A stretch of 64,000 bases of DNA from positions 246,265-310,264 of the forward strand of contig JACRPS010000008.1 of the NCBI GenBank assembly GCA_016223085.1, written 5' to 3'. The first letter of the stretch is position 1. Every line of letters begins with the position of its first letter. The notes under the pieces were generated by a model. That model had not been told where the DNA came from, made no database searches, and worked only from the letters and a program-made list of their open reading frames with translations. This stretch comes from Chloroflexota bacterium. Lineage in GTDB: Bacteria; Chloroflexota; Anaerolineae; Aggregatilineales; Phototrophicaceae. A program made the position numbers and the translations under genes. Below are positions 43,073 through 51,290 of this stretch, piece by piece.

Positions 43073-43101
43073 GTACGGACACGATAGATCGTGTCCTGTA
43101 C
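43073..43101. repeat. Degenerate short palindrome
   Basis: GTACGGACACGATAGATCGT with the right arm GTGTCCTGTAC; a diverged member of the GTAGGG/CCCTAC family. Confidence 0.65.
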
Positions 43102-43122
43102 CCCATTTCATTACGCGCAACG

Positions 43123-43150
43123 GTAGGGATACGGCACGCCGTGTCCCTAC
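43123..43150. repeat. Short palindrome, GTAGGG/CCCTAC family
   Basis: GTAGGGATACGGCA and CGCCGTGTCCCTAC form near-perfect arms. It lies just after the solute-binding gene stop, 21 bases from the degenerate copy. Confidence 0.82.
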
Positions 43151-43157
43151 AACAGTT

Positions 43158-44261
43158 CTAATTTGACGCAATCCAGTTGACGTAGCCCTGTACGTCAGCG
43201 CGGGGCGGCAGCGTCACTGTCTGACCATAGTTGGGCGATAACTGAATCCCCAGCGGCACGGCGTCCGCGAACAGGCGATTTTGCGCGGTGGGTTCGCCAG
43301 CAGCCGCGCGCAACCCAACATCCAGCGCCATCGCCTGCCGCGCCGGGTCAAGCAGCCACGTCGCCAGCGCAGCTACTGCCGCGCGTTCGTCGGCGGTGGT
43401 CTGCATGTCATCCCAGCGCGCCAGCGGGAAATCCAGCACCAACTGGTAGGCGGGATAGGCCAGGACCACGTCTTCCACCCGCCGCAGCGGGCCGAGATTG
43501 CGCAGCCAGTCCACCTCCGGCAGCAGCGCCACGTCGGCAATCGCCGTGCCCTGCCGCGCCATCACTGCCGCTGGGTCGCTGCCCAGATTGCTGAAGTTCG
43601 GTACGCTCTGGAGTACCGGCGCCATCCAGTCGCGGAAGGGGCGCGTTCGCAGCGCCTCACCCGATAGATCGGCGCTGTCGTGGAACGCCGCTGCGCCGGT
43701 GAGCATGACCGCCAGGCCAGACATTTTGCTGGTCGGCTGGGCAAAGGCCAGCTTAAAGAACTGCCAGGCTGGCTCGCCGCCGATCTTCTGCCATGCTTCC
43801 GCCTGCGCTGCCGCCGCAACTGTCGGCCAGTCGAACGGCTGCGTGCCGTCCTGCGTCAGCACCGCCACCCGGCTGGCGAAACCGCCCCACACCAGCGGCG
43901 TCCGCGCCAGTGAGTCCGCGACGATTTCAAACGGCATCCCGGCGTCTACCGCGTACCGCACCGACACCGACGAGGCCGGTATCCACGCTGCCGGATGGGT
44001 GGCTGCCGTCCAGGCGCGGCTGTCCAGCCACACGCGCAGGTCGTCGGTGGGCGTCAGCACAACCCTTACCCGGCGCGACCCGTTCACCACCGTATCGCTG
44101 GCGTTGAAGGCGGATACCGCCGCTTGCAGCCAGGGTTCGGCCAGCGGATCAACGGCGACAGTCACTTCCAGCGGCGGCTGGGAGCTGATAAAGCGGCTGG
44201 CGGCGATGATGCCGGCGGCCACCAGGATAAACAGCGCGATAAAGATCGTTCCACGTCGCAT
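43158..44261 (-). CDS. Membrane-anchored solute-binding-like protein
   Basis: 367 residues with an uncleaved or cleavable N-terminal hydrophobic segment (RRGTIFIALFILVAAGIIAA). The rest resembles type 2 periplasmic binding domains (LEVTVAVDPLAEPWLQAAVS, then FDWPTVAAAAQAEAWQKIGG). It lies upstream of the solute-binding/vWA lipoprotein gene on the same strand, separated by two palindromes. No permease is nearby, so it may be a surface receptor rather than a transporter subunit. Confidence 0.75.
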   Translation of the reverse strand: MRRGTIFIALFILVAAGIIAASRFISSQPPLEVTVAVDPLAEPWLQAAVSAFNASDTVVNGSRRVRVVLTPTDDLRVWLDSRAWTAATHPAAWIPASSVSVRYAVDAGMPFEIVADSLARTPLVWGGFASRVAVLTQDGTQPFDWPTVAAAAQAEAWQKIGGEPAWQFFKLAFAQPTSKMSGLAVMLTGAAAFHDSADLSGEALRTRPFRDWMAPVLQSVPNFSNLGSDPAAVMARQGTAIADVALLPEVDWLRNLGPLRRVEDVVLAYPAYQLVLDFPLARWDDMQTTADERAAVAALATWLLDPARQAMALDVGLRAAAGEPTAQNRLFADAVPLGIQLSPNYGQTVTLPPRADVQGYVNWIASN

Positions 44262-44407
44262 GAAATTGGCGCCTTTATGAAGGTTATGCCCAATGTAAGT
44301 CTAAGGCCGTTATTGTTGGCTGCGCCCCTCAAAAAAGCGGGGTACATCGTACATTAAGCATAGCACATTCAGTTAGAACGTGAGTGGTTTTTATAACCCC
44401 CGTCCTA

Positions 44408-44437
44408 TTGTTTCGGTCTTCATTTTGTCTCTATAAT
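44408..44437 (+). promoter_or_regulatory. Putative sigma-70 promoter for the LysM gene
   Basis: TTGTTT (44408-44413) and TATAAT (44432-44437) are separated by 18 bases, about 86 bases before the ATG at 44523. Confidence 0.5.
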
Positions 44438-44522
44438 GTTTTTAGTAAAAAGTAGAAAGTTGGGACTTCATTCTTTACGGATTGCTTTCCACTTTTATCC
44501 TGTAGCTTCGGGAGGACTGATG

Positions 44523-45332
44523 ATGCGCCGACCTCTGTTTTTATCGCTGGTGATCGCGGCCCTGCTCCTGACCGGCCTGCTGTCCGCCGCCGCGCAGGAC
44601 GCCGGCGGCACGGCGACTTACACGGTACAGCCGCGTGACGTGCTCGACCTGATTGCCGCATCCTACGACGTGGACACCACCTGTCTGGCGGAAGCCAACG
44701 ACCTGGCGAACCCCAACAAGCTGGAAGTGGGACAGGTCATCCTGATTGATTTTAGCTGCCCGCGTTATCGTGGCCCGGCGTTTGTCGCCAACCCGCGCAA
44801 CGTGGATGGCAACCAGCCCGCCGCGCAGGGCGGACAGGGCGGCGGGGGCGGCGCGCCTCAGGCCGGCCCCGATGACCAGACCTACGTCGTGGAGCCAAAC
44901 GACACGCTGGATACCATTGCCCAGGCGTTTAACGTGTCCGTGATTTCGCTGCAACTGGCGAACAATCTTGACGACCCCAACTTCATCTTCGCCGGCGATA
45001 CGATTATCATCCCCGGTGGCGCGCCACCATATGGCGCCTACCCCGCGCTGGGCAACCCGCGCGTCGCGGCGGGCGCGGCGGGCACGCTGGAAGCGGGACA
45101 GGGTGGCGGTTCAACGCTGGGGCCGGGCGACCAGGAACATGTGGTGCAGCCGCGCCAGACACTGGATTCGATTGGCGCGCAGTACGACAAACAGGTAGCG
45201 TGTATTGCCGAAGCCAATAATCTGGAGAACCCGAACCTGCTCTACGCCGGGCAAATCGTGGTGGTACCGGGAAGCTGCCCGGCCTACGACGGGTATGATA
45301 TTGTGCCCAACCGACAGCAAAACAGCGGGTAG
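44523..45332 (+). CDS. Secreted protein with three LysM domains
   Basis: 269 residues from ATG 44523 (GGAGGA seven bases upstream; ATG 44520 is the alternative). The signal peptide is RRPLFLSLVIAALLLTGLL. LysM domains at about 30-80, 115-165 and 205-255 start with YTVQPRDVLDLIAASY, YVVEPNDTLDTIAQAF and HVVQPRQTLDSIGAQY. The linkers are Gly- and Gln-rich (AAQGGQGGGGGAPQ). It should bind peptidoglycan or another glycan. Domains 1 and 3 each carry a Cys pair. Confidence 0.9.
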   Translation: MRRPLFLSLVIAALLLTGLLSAAAQDAGGTATYTVQPRDVLDLIAASYDVDTTCLAEANDLANPNKLEVGQVILIDFSCPRYRGPAFVANPRNVDGNQPAAQGGQGGGGGAPQAGPDDQTYVVEPNDTLDTIAQAFNVSVISLQLANNLDDPNFIFAGDTIIIPGGAPPYGAYPALGNPRVAAGAAGTLEAGQGGGSTLGPGDQEHVVQPRQTLDSIGAQYDKQVACIAEANNLENPNLLYAGQIVVVPGSCPAYDGYDIVPNRQQNSG

Positions 45333-45386
45333 ACGGGGAATCCGTAGAGGCGTTGGTCCATAGACGTTAAATCAGGCCATGCACCG

Positions 45387-45506
45387 CCAGGGGCCTCCAG
45401 CCCCTGGCTGAGCCTGCTGGAAGTAGGCTGAAAATATGCACGTTGTCTTGCCGGCCACCTTCCAGGTGGCTTTTTTCGTTCAGCCGGACGGTTTTCAGCG
45501 TCCGGC
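45387..45506 (+). repeat. Composite multi-hairpin element, copy B
   Basis: Four hairpins in order: CCAGGGG/CCCCTGG (45387-45407), AGCCT/AGGCT (45411-45429), GCCACCT/AGGTGGC (45454-45470) followed by T6, and GCCGGACG/CGTCCGGC (45483-45506). Copy D at 58154-58284 has the same four elements in the inverse orientation. It lies downstream of the LysM gene in the same direction. Confidence 0.8.
45454..45476 (+). terminator. Terminator-like hairpin within composite element B
   Basis: GCCACCT-TCC-AGGTGGC is directly followed by TTTTTT, a standard intrinsic terminator structure 121 bases after the LysM gene stop. Confidence 0.7.
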
Positions 45507-45584
45507 GGCGCATCACCGGACAAGCCTTTAAACATCCGGTGAGGCCATCCAGGGCGGTGTTTTAACTGGCAACCGGCAACGACC

Positions 45585-46208
45585 TTACGCCTTCCGCATT
45601 TTCTTCTGCACAAACACCAGGAAGGGATAGGCCAGCCGGGTGGCATCCACGCTGCCCTTGCTGAAAAAGGCGCGGTTGGCCGCCTCAAAATCGTGGTGCA
45701 GCCGTTCGATCTCGCGCATCTGCATCTCGGACGGTTCGTTGCGGAACAGCGTGATCACCGTCGTGTGCTGCCCGGCGGCGAACAGCAGCCATTGGCGCGG
45801 GCCGAAGCGGCGAACCTCGCGCTCGACCAGCGCCCCGTTGTCCATCTGCATGGAAAAGTCGTTCAGCACCGGCGCAATCCTGGAGATGGGCACATTAAAA
45901 TCCCCCAGCGTTTCCAGCAGCATCCCGGTGCGATTGTTGTAGATCAGCATCCCAATCGCTTTGCCCATCGTCGCTTCGCGCAGGGCCACCGTTGGTGGGC
46001 CGTCCTGTACCACGCCGATGATCGCTTCCGGCGCGCGGCTGCGCAGCGCCATGTCCGCGATAATCAACTGGCTGGTATAACGTTCGTAAATCGCGTGGAA
46101 CTGCTCGCGGCTGATCGCGCCGTCGGCAAATTCCGTCAGCAGCCGGTCAATCTTTTCCTGCACCTGCGCTTTAAAGGCGCGCACTCGGGTATCGGAGTCG
46201 GCGGCCAT
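45585..46208 (-). CDS. Cytosolic protein of unknown function
   Basis: 207 residues without membrane segments. A helical N-terminal region (RVRAFKAQVQEKIDRLLTEF, then YERYTSQLIIADMALRSRAP) is followed by an alpha/beta domain (KAIGMLIYNNRTGMLLETLG, then RQWLLFAAGQHTTVITLFRN) and a helix. The domain vaguely recalls small roadblock- or profilin-like folds. It is divergent from the next unknown gene and may share a promoter region with it. Confidence 0.6.
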   Translation of the reverse strand: MAADSDTRVRAFKAQVQEKIDRLLTEFADGAISREQFHAIYERYTSQLIIADMALRSRAPEAIIGVVQDGPPTVALREATMGKAIGMLIYNNRTGMLLETLGDFNVPISRIAPVLNDFSMQMDNGALVEREVRRFGPRQWLLFAAGQHTTVITLFRNEPSEMQMREIERLHHDFEAANRAFFSKGSVDATRLAYPFLVFVQKKMRKA

Positions 46209-46446
46209 TGGCGTCCTCTCTGCGTGCTGTGGCTGGGGTTTGTTTTTATCGTAGCAGGAAATCAGGGCGCAAACCCTTGTCGTTCATTCCAGTAGGGCGA
46301 ATTTCACGCAAGATTCACACGCTCGCACCCACCAGCCGCCTTCACGCGGTTTTCAAACGGTTTTTACAATTTTTTCTGAAACATTACGCTGCCATCCCCT
46401 ACAATACAGAGAGAGGAAAACGTCTTATCGCCAGGGGAAAACCGCT

Positions 46447-46887
46447 GTGAACGCTTCTAACGACCCTACACGGGAATACCCCGTTCCCGGCCTGACGGTG
46501 GAACGCCGCTGTAATGGGCATCTGATCATCTTCACAGTTACGGCTCGTTTTAACGCCGAGATACTGGATGCCTGGACGGCGCTGCTTAAACACTATCTGG
46601 AGTCGCGCCAGACAACCGAGCGCTTTATGGTGCTGGACGTCAGCCAGACCGCCTTCCTGACCTTCACCTCGTTAGCCAGCCAGCGACTGAAAGAAACCGC
46701 CGCCGCTCATCCCAACGCCACCGGGCGCATGGCAGTGATCGTGCCGCAGATCGGGGTGTTACAGCCGATTGGCACGTATTTTGTCCGGCAGAACAACAAC
46801 CGTCTTCAGCCGAATCTCAAAATCCTGCTGTTTAACGACCGGCAGGAGGGCATAGACTGGGTGATGGCAGGGATGGCTGGGGAATAA
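46447..46887 (+). CDS. Possible STAS/SpoIIAA-like domain protein
   Basis: 146 residues from GTG 46447, with AGGGG upstream. The order of strands and helices (VERRCNGHLIIFTVTARFNA, then FMVLDVSQTAFLTFTSLASQ, then MAVIVPQIGVLQPIG, then NLKILLFNDRQEGIDWVM) fits a SpoIIAA/STAS-like alpha/beta fold. A phosphorylatable Ser is not certain. TACAAT at 46400-46405 may be its -10 box. It may work with the divergent unknown gene; no kinase of the Rsb type is near. Confidence 0.5.
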   Translation: MNASNDPTREYPVPGLTVERRCNGHLIIFTVTARFNAEILDAWTALLKHYLESRQTTERFMVLDVSQTAFLTFTSLASQRLKETAAAHPNATGRMAVIVPQIGVLQPIGTYFVRQNNNRLQPNLKILLFNDRQEGIDWVMAGMAGE

Positions 46888-46892
46888 AAAAG

Positions 46893-46910
46893 GGCATGGC
46901 ACGCCATGCC
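46893..46910. repeat. Short palindrome at the gene end
   Basis: GGCATGGC-AC-GCCATGCC, a perfect 8-bp stem five bases after a stop codon; likely a shortened member of the palindrome family and possibly a weak terminator. Confidence 0.6.
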
Positions 46911-46943
46911 GCTGCACCCGTATCGCGTTTACGTTCCGTATAG

Positions 46944-47534
46944 CTACAACTGCCCTCGATTTAATTGCAGCCATTGCAGGCCGATGATGCTCTTGGCGTC
47001 CACCAGCTTGCCGGTCGCCAGCAGGCGCTGCGCATCGCTGACCTTCACCAGCAGCACGCGGATGTCCTCACCTTCGGTTAGCACACCCCCGCCGGCGCTG
47101 GTTTTATCCTTCGGCGACACTTTCGCGTAATACAGGTGAATCCGCTCCGATGTGCCGCCCGGACTGACGTAAAACGTGTAAACCAGCCGCATATTGCCGG
47201 TCTTGTAGCCGATTTCCTCCATAATCTCCCGCCGCAGCGTAACCGACGGGTCGCGGTTTTCGTGTTTTTCGACCGTGCCGGCGGGGATTTCCAGCAGCCA
47301 GCCGGGGCCTTTTTCATAAGTAGGATAGCGGAACTGCTCCGTCAGGATGATTGTGTCGGCGTTGGGGTCGTGCAGGATGACCGCCGCGCTGTCGCCGCGC
47401 TCCAGATTAAGCCGCACCAGTTCCTGGCTCATCTGCCCGTTGTACAGCTCGTGCCGGAAATGCGCTTCTTCGACGGTGAAGAAGAATTTTTTGTAGGCCA
47501 CTTCCCTGCTGATGATTTCAACCCGTTTTTTCAT
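46944..47534 (-). CDS. Nudix hydrolase (ADP-ribose pyrophosphatase-like)
   Basis: 196 residues. The Nudix box is complete: GTVEKHENRDPSVTLRREIM followed by EEIGY (G-x5-E-x7-REUxEExGU). The fold matches NudF/NudK enzymes, with the N-terminal strand region VEIISREVAYKKFFFTVEEA and SPGGTSERIHLYYA after the box. It would hydrolyse ADP-ribose or sugar nucleotides. It is transcribed divergently from dnaX. Confidence 0.88.
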   Translation of the reverse strand: MKKRVEIISREVAYKKFFFTVEEAHFRHELYNGQMSQELVRLNLERGDSAAVILHDPNADTIILTEQFRYPTYEKGPGWLLEIPAGTVEKHENRDPSVTLRREIMEEIGYKTGNMRLVYTFYVSPGGTSERIHLYYAKVSPKDKTSAGGGVLTEGEDIRVLLVKVSDAQRLLATGKLVDAKSIIGLQWLQLNRGQL

Positions 47535-47653
47535 AGCGTCCGCTCGTCGTAAGTAGTCCCAGCACGACTATAGCACGCCCCGGAAGTTGACGAAAGCGTG
47601 TGGCAGAGTACATCTCGGCGGTTGGCGCGATTGCCTGTGTATACGCCGCATTT

Positions 47654-47682
47654 TTGTTCTAATCGCTGCTGTCAGGTATAAT
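47654..47682 (+). promoter_or_regulatory. Sigma-70 promoter of the dnaX-ybaB-recR cluster
   Basis: TTGTTC (47654-47659) and a perfect TATAAT (47677-47682) are separated by exactly 17 bases. Transcription would start near 47689, which excludes the in-frame GTG at 47684 as a start codon. Confidence 0.8.
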
Positions 47683-47743
47683 AGTGGTCGCATCTGGCAC
47701 ACCCCGCCGAGAAATGATAGACTCCGCGCAGGAGGATGGACCG

Positions 47744-49306
47744 TTGCCGAAACAAGCCCTGTACCTCAAATGGCGTCCGCTGTCGTTTGACGACATGGTC
47801 GGCCAGGAGCATATCACGCGCACGCTGCGGAATTCGCTCAAGACCGGGCGCATCCGCCACGCCTATCTGTTCAGCGGGCCGCGCGGCACGGGCAAGACGA
47901 CGACGGCGCGGCTGCTGGCGAAGGCCATCAACTGCCGCCACGACGACCCTGAACACCGCCCGTGCAATGACTGTGCGGCCTGTGTCGCGGTGAATGAAGG
48001 CCGCTACCTGGATTTGATCGAAATTGACGCGGCCACCCATACCGGCGTGGACGACGTGCGCGACCTGCGCGACAAAATCGCCTTCGCGCCGGGGGAAGGC
48101 CGCTACAAGGTGTACATCATTGACGAGGTGCACCGCTTCACCGGCAACGCCTTCGACGCGCTGCTAAAGACACTGGAAGAACCGCCGGAACATGCGGTGT
48201 TTGTACTGGCGACTACCGAAATTGACAAAGTGCCACCGACGATCAAAAGCCGCTGCCTGCCGTTTGAGTTCCGGCGTGTGTCGCTGCAGGAAGTGGCCGA
48301 CCGGTTGCAGCAGATCGCCGACAGCGAAGGCTTGCAGATCGAACGCGCCGCGCTGGAACTGATCGCCCGTCATGGCACGGGCAGCGTGCGCGACAGCATC
48401 AGCCTGCTGGACCAGATCGTGTCCGACCCGGACGAGGTGATTACGCTGGAAACCGCGCAGCGCGTGCTGGGCACGGCCAGTCTGGCGGCGGTGAAAGACC
48501 TGGTGAATGCGATCATCAATCAGGATGCGGCCAGCGGCCTGCATCTCATCAACAGTGCCGTTGACGCCGGCGCCGAACCGCGCCAGTTCGGGCAGCAGGT
48601 GGTGGAACATCTGCGGGCGGTGCTGCTGGCGCAGACCGCCAGCGCCGATCTGGTGGAAGCCTCCCGCGAGGACCAGATGCTGTACGAAGCGCAGGCGGAA
48701 GCCATTGAACGCGGGGCGCTGCTGCGGGCCATCCGCGCCTTTAACGATGCCGTCAGCAATTACAAAGGCGGCTGGCAGCCCCAGTTGGCGCTGGAACTGG
48801 CGCTGATGGAGGCGCTGAAACCGGAACCCGTAGGGGTGCAAGGCCTTGCGCCCCTGCAACCGCCCTATCAGCAATCGCCACCACAAGCTGCCGCGCAGCC
48901 GCCGGTGGAAGCGACGCCGGGCGCGCCGCCGGTGATCGAAGTGGCGGCCATCCGCGAACGCTGGGGGCAGATGCTGTTTTTTCTCGGCAAGCGCAGTTCC
49001 AACGCGCCGGAGGTGATGCGTTACTTCAGGGTGGTGCGGGTGGATGGCAATGTCGTCCACCTGGGCACGGAAACCTATCTGTATTACGAAAAACTCCAGG
49101 TGCCGGAAAAAGTTCACCTGCTGGAACAGGTGCTGTCCCACGTCCACAAAACACCGCTGCGGGTGAAGATTGTGCTGCTCAACAGCGGCGACGCCGGCGA
49201 GGGCGCGCTGGCCGGCGCCGAACTGGACATGAGCGACCCGCTGGTCTCGCTGGGCGCGGAACTGGGCGCGGAGATCAAACCGCGCGACCAACGCGAGCCG
49301 GACTAG
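47744..49306 (+). CDS. dnaX: DNA polymerase III subunit gamma/tau
   Basis: 520 residues from TTG 47744, seven bases after GGAGGA (47731-47736), giving the usual N-terminus PKQALYLKWRPLSFDDMVGQ. The AAA+ module has the Walker A GPRGTGKTT (about 46-54), a zinc module (CRHDDPEHRPCNDCAAC), Walker B VYIIDEVHRF and sensor ATTEIDKVPPTIKSRC. It is the clamp-loader ATPase. A palindrome (48830-48857) is read in frame as VGVQGLAPLQ at residues 363-372, in the flexible linker between clamp-loader domains and the C-terminal domain. Confidence 0.95.
   Translation: MPKQALYLKWRPLSFDDMVGQEHITRTLRNSLKTGRIRHAYLFSGPRGTGKTTTARLLAKAINCRHDDPEHRPCNDCAACVAVNEGRYLDLIEIDAATHTGVDDVRDLRDKIAFAPGEGRYKVYIIDEVHRFTGNAFDALLKTLEEPPEHAVFVLATTEIDKVPPTIKSRCLPFEFRRVSLQEVADRLQQIADSEGLQIERAALELIARHGTGSVRDSISLLDQIVSDPDEVITLETAQRVLGTASLAAVKDLVNAIINQDAASGLHLINSAVDAGAEPRQFGQQVVEHLRAVLLAQTASADLVEASREDQMLYEAQAEAIERGALLRAIRAFNDAVSNYKGGWQPQLALELALMEALKPEPVGVQGLAPLQPPYQQSPPQAAAQPPVEATPGAPPVIEVAAIRERWGQMLFFLGKRSSNAPEVMRYFRVVRVDGNVVHLGTETYLYYEKLQVPEKVHLLEQVLSHVHKTPLRVKIVLLNSGDAGEGALAGAELDMSDPLVSLGAELGAEIKPRDQREPD
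48830..48857. repeat. Palindrome of the GTAGGG family inside dnaX
   Basis: GTAGGGGTGCAAGG and CCTTGCGCCCCTGC form the two arms, with small mismatches. It begins exactly at codon 363, in the same phase as the copy inside maf. Confidence 0.82.
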
Positions 49307-49340
49307 AGGCGGGCCGCAGCGACACCGACTGGATAACCGC

Positions 49341-49369
49341 GCAGGGACATGATCCCATCGTGTCCCTGC
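49341..49369. repeat. Short palindrome between dnaX and ybaB
   Basis: GCAGGGACATGAT and ATCGTGTCCCTGC (one mismatch) flank CCC. It lies in the 99-base gap of the operon. Confidence 0.78.
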
Positions 49370-49405
49370 ATCACAGGAATCTACAGATGAAGGAGACTAA
49401 ACAGT

Positions 49406-49789
49406 ATGGCGAAGCGACGGGGTATGGGTGGTGGATTGCCGAGCGGGATGCAGGGTGGCATGGGCGGCATGATGCGCCAGATTCAGAAGATGCAGGAAGA
49501 AATGGCCACCGCGCAGGAGCAGTTAGCCAACGAGACGGTCGAAGTCTCCGTCGGCGGCGGCGCGGTGAAGGTGGTGATTACCGGCCACCAGCGGGTGCAG
49601 TCCATCACCATCAACAAGGATATGGTGGATACCAGCGACGAGGAATGGCTGAACGACCTGCAGGACCTGCTGGTGCTGGCGATGAACCAGGCGATTGAGG
49701 ACAGCCAGACGATGGCAGCCCGCAAAATGGAAGATATCACCGGCGGCCTGGGGGACATCCCCGGTCTGGGCGGCCTGCTGGGCGGGTAA
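49406..49789 (+). CDS. ybaB: YbaB/EbfC family nucleoid-associated protein
   Basis: 127 residues. An unusual Met/Gly-rich N-terminus (GMGGGLPSGMQGGMGGMMRQ) precedes the YbaB core: helix MRQIQKMQEEMATAQEQLAN, strands ETVEVSVGGGAVKVVITGHQ and helix LQDLLVLAMNQAIEDSQ. The C-terminus is again Gly-rich (IPGLGGLLGG). The family binds DNA as dimers and is found between dnaX and recR in many bacteria. Confidence 0.92.
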   Translation: MAKRRGMGGGLPSGMQGGMGGMMRQIQKMQEEMATAQEQLANETVEVSVGGGAVKVVITGHQRVQSITINKDMVDTSDEEWLNDLQDLLVLAMNQAIEDSQTMAARKMEDITGGLGDIPGLGGLLGG

Positions 49790-49806
49790 GTCCTGAATCT
49801 TTCTTG

Positions 49807-50601
49807 ATGGCACAGTACGGATGGGCAGATTGCCCGGATTCTGTCAAACATCAGGTCAACCGGTTTGTCCAGGCGGTCAGCCGGGTTGTGGGCGACAATC
49901 TGATCGGTGTTTACCTGCACGGGTCGCTGGCAATGGGTTGTTTTAATCCTGCGCGCAGCGACCTTGATCTGTTGTTTCTCGTTCAGGATGACCTGTCCCC
50001 TGCGACCGGACGCGACCTGGCGTTGCTGTGCCTGGAACTATCGGCGCAGCCTGCCCCGTTGGAACTCTCGTTTGTCCGGCGTACGGCTTTGTTTCCCTGG
50101 CAGTACCCCACGCCATACGTGTTTCATTTCAGCGAGGACTGGCGCGAACGATTCAACCATGAGCTGTCAAGCGGCGCGTGGCAAACGTGGTCAGGCGAAC
50201 CAACCGACCCCGACCTGGCGGCGCACCTGATGATGATTCGCCAGCGGGGCCTGTGTCTGCTGGGAGAGCCGATTGACAGCGCCATACCTGACGTGCCGCG
50301 CGCCGATTACGTGGACTCGATTTTGCGGGATTTTGATTGGGCGCTGGCGGGTATAAACATCAATCCGGTGTATGCCGTCCTGAACTGCTGCCGCATCCTC
50401 TGGTATCGGGTTGAAGGCCGGGTCGGTTCAAAGGAGGAAGCCGCTGTTTGGGCGGTGAGCTATCTGCCGGACGACTTACGCCCGCTGGTGCGGCAGGCCA
50501 TAACGATCTATCGCGGCAGTGCCGCAGCGGCAGCCTTTCCACCCGACCGGTTAACCGTTTTTACCGATTATGTGCAAGACAAGGTGCGCCAATTGGCGTA
50601 G
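49807..50601 (+). CDS. Aminoglycoside nucleotidyltransferase-like protein
   Basis: 264 residues from ATG 49807. The nucleotidyltransferase core has GVYLHGSLAMGCFNPARSDL followed by DLLFL, i.e. the GS-x10-D-x-D motif, as in ANT(3'')/DUF4111 proteins. The C-terminal helical domain contains NCCRILWYRVEGRVGSKEEA, a pattern shared by streptomycin/spectinomycin adenylyltransferases. It lies between ybaB and recR, which are normally adjacent. Function in resistance is possible but unproven. Confidence 0.82.
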   Translation: MAQYGWADCPDSVKHQVNRFVQAVSRVVGDNLIGVYLHGSLAMGCFNPARSDLDLLFLVQDDLSPATGRDLALLCLELSAQPAPLELSFVRRTALFPWQYPTPYVFHFSEDWRERFNHELSSGAWQTWSGEPTDPDLAAHLMMIRQRGLCLLGEPIDSAIPDVPRADYVDSILRDFDWALAGININPVYAVLNCCRILWYRVEGRVGSKEEAAVWAVSYLPDDLRPLVRQAITIYRGSAAAAAFPPDRLTVFTDYVQDKVRQLA

Positions 50602-50612
50602 ATGAGCCAACC

Positions 50613-51215
50613 ATGAGCAAAGCGATTCCCGAACCCGTCACAAAGTTGATTGACGCCTTCTCGCGGCTGCCGGGCGTCGGGCCAAAGACGGCTTCGCGGC
50701 TGACGTATTATCTGCTGCGCGCGCCGGACGATGTGTCCCTGAAGCTCTCGGATGCCCTGCGCGACCTGAAGGCGCAGACACGTTTCTGTTCCGTGTGTTA
50801 CAACATCACCGTCGAAGACCCCTGCCAGATTTGCAGCGACCCCCGCCGCGATCATCACGTTATCGCGGTCGTGGAAGAACCGCTTGACGTGCTGGCGATT
50901 GAACGCACCGGCAGTTATGACGGCGTGTACCACGTGCTGCACGGCGCGATTTCGCCGGTGAACGGCATCGGGCCGGACGATCTGCGCATCAGGGAACTGG
51001 TCAAGCGCGTGCAGGAGGGTGGGGCGCTGGAAGTGATCGTCGCCACTAATCCGGGGCTGGAAGGCGACGCGACGGCCATGTTTATCCAGCGCGAACTAGC
51101 CGGCAAGGGCGTGAAGGTGACGCGGCTGGCGCGTGGGCTGCCGGTCGGCGGCGACCTGGAGTACGTCGACTCGGTCACGCTCACGCGGGCGCTGCAAGGG
51201 CGCGGTGAGCTGTAA
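50613..51215 (+). CDS. recR: Recombination protein RecR
   Basis: 200 residues, the standard length. A helix-hairpin-helix (LIDAFSRLPGVGPKTASRL), a four-Cys zinc finger (CSVCYNITVEDPCQIC), a Toprim domain (VIAVVEEPLDVLAIE, then EVIVATNPGLEGDATAMFI) and the C-terminal RLARGLPVGGDLEYVD are all present. With RecO and RecF it loads RecA at gaps. A terminator follows. Confidence 0.96.
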   Translation: MSKAIPEPVTKLIDAFSRLPGVGPKTASRLTYYLLRAPDDVSLKLSDALRDLKAQTRFCSVCYNITVEDPCQICSDPRRDHHVIAVVEEPLDVLAIERTGSYDGVYHVLHGAISPVNGIGPDDLRIRELVKRVQEGGALEVIVATNPGLEGDATAMFIQRELAGKGVKVTRLARGLPVGGDLEYVDSVTLTRALQGRGEL

Positions 51216-51232
51216 GCCGTCACACAACACAA

Positions 51233-51267
51233 AAACGGGCGAGTATCCTTTACGGTCTCGCCCGTTT
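51233..51267 (+). terminator. Rho-independent terminator after recR
   Basis: AAACGGGCGAG (51233-51243) and CTCGCCCGTTT (51257-51267) form a perfect 11-bp stem, followed by GCTTTATTT. It lies 18 bases after the recR stop and may also serve the convergent sulfur operon (poly-A on its other side). Confidence 0.88.
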
Positions 51268-51290
51268 GCTTTATTTACAGCATAAGTCGT

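Noticed and set aside
47684..47743. GTG 47684 as start of dnaX
   Set aside because: It overlaps the -10 box TATAAT, upstream of the expected transcription start; TTG 47744 has GGAGGA at the right distance and gives the normal N-terminus.
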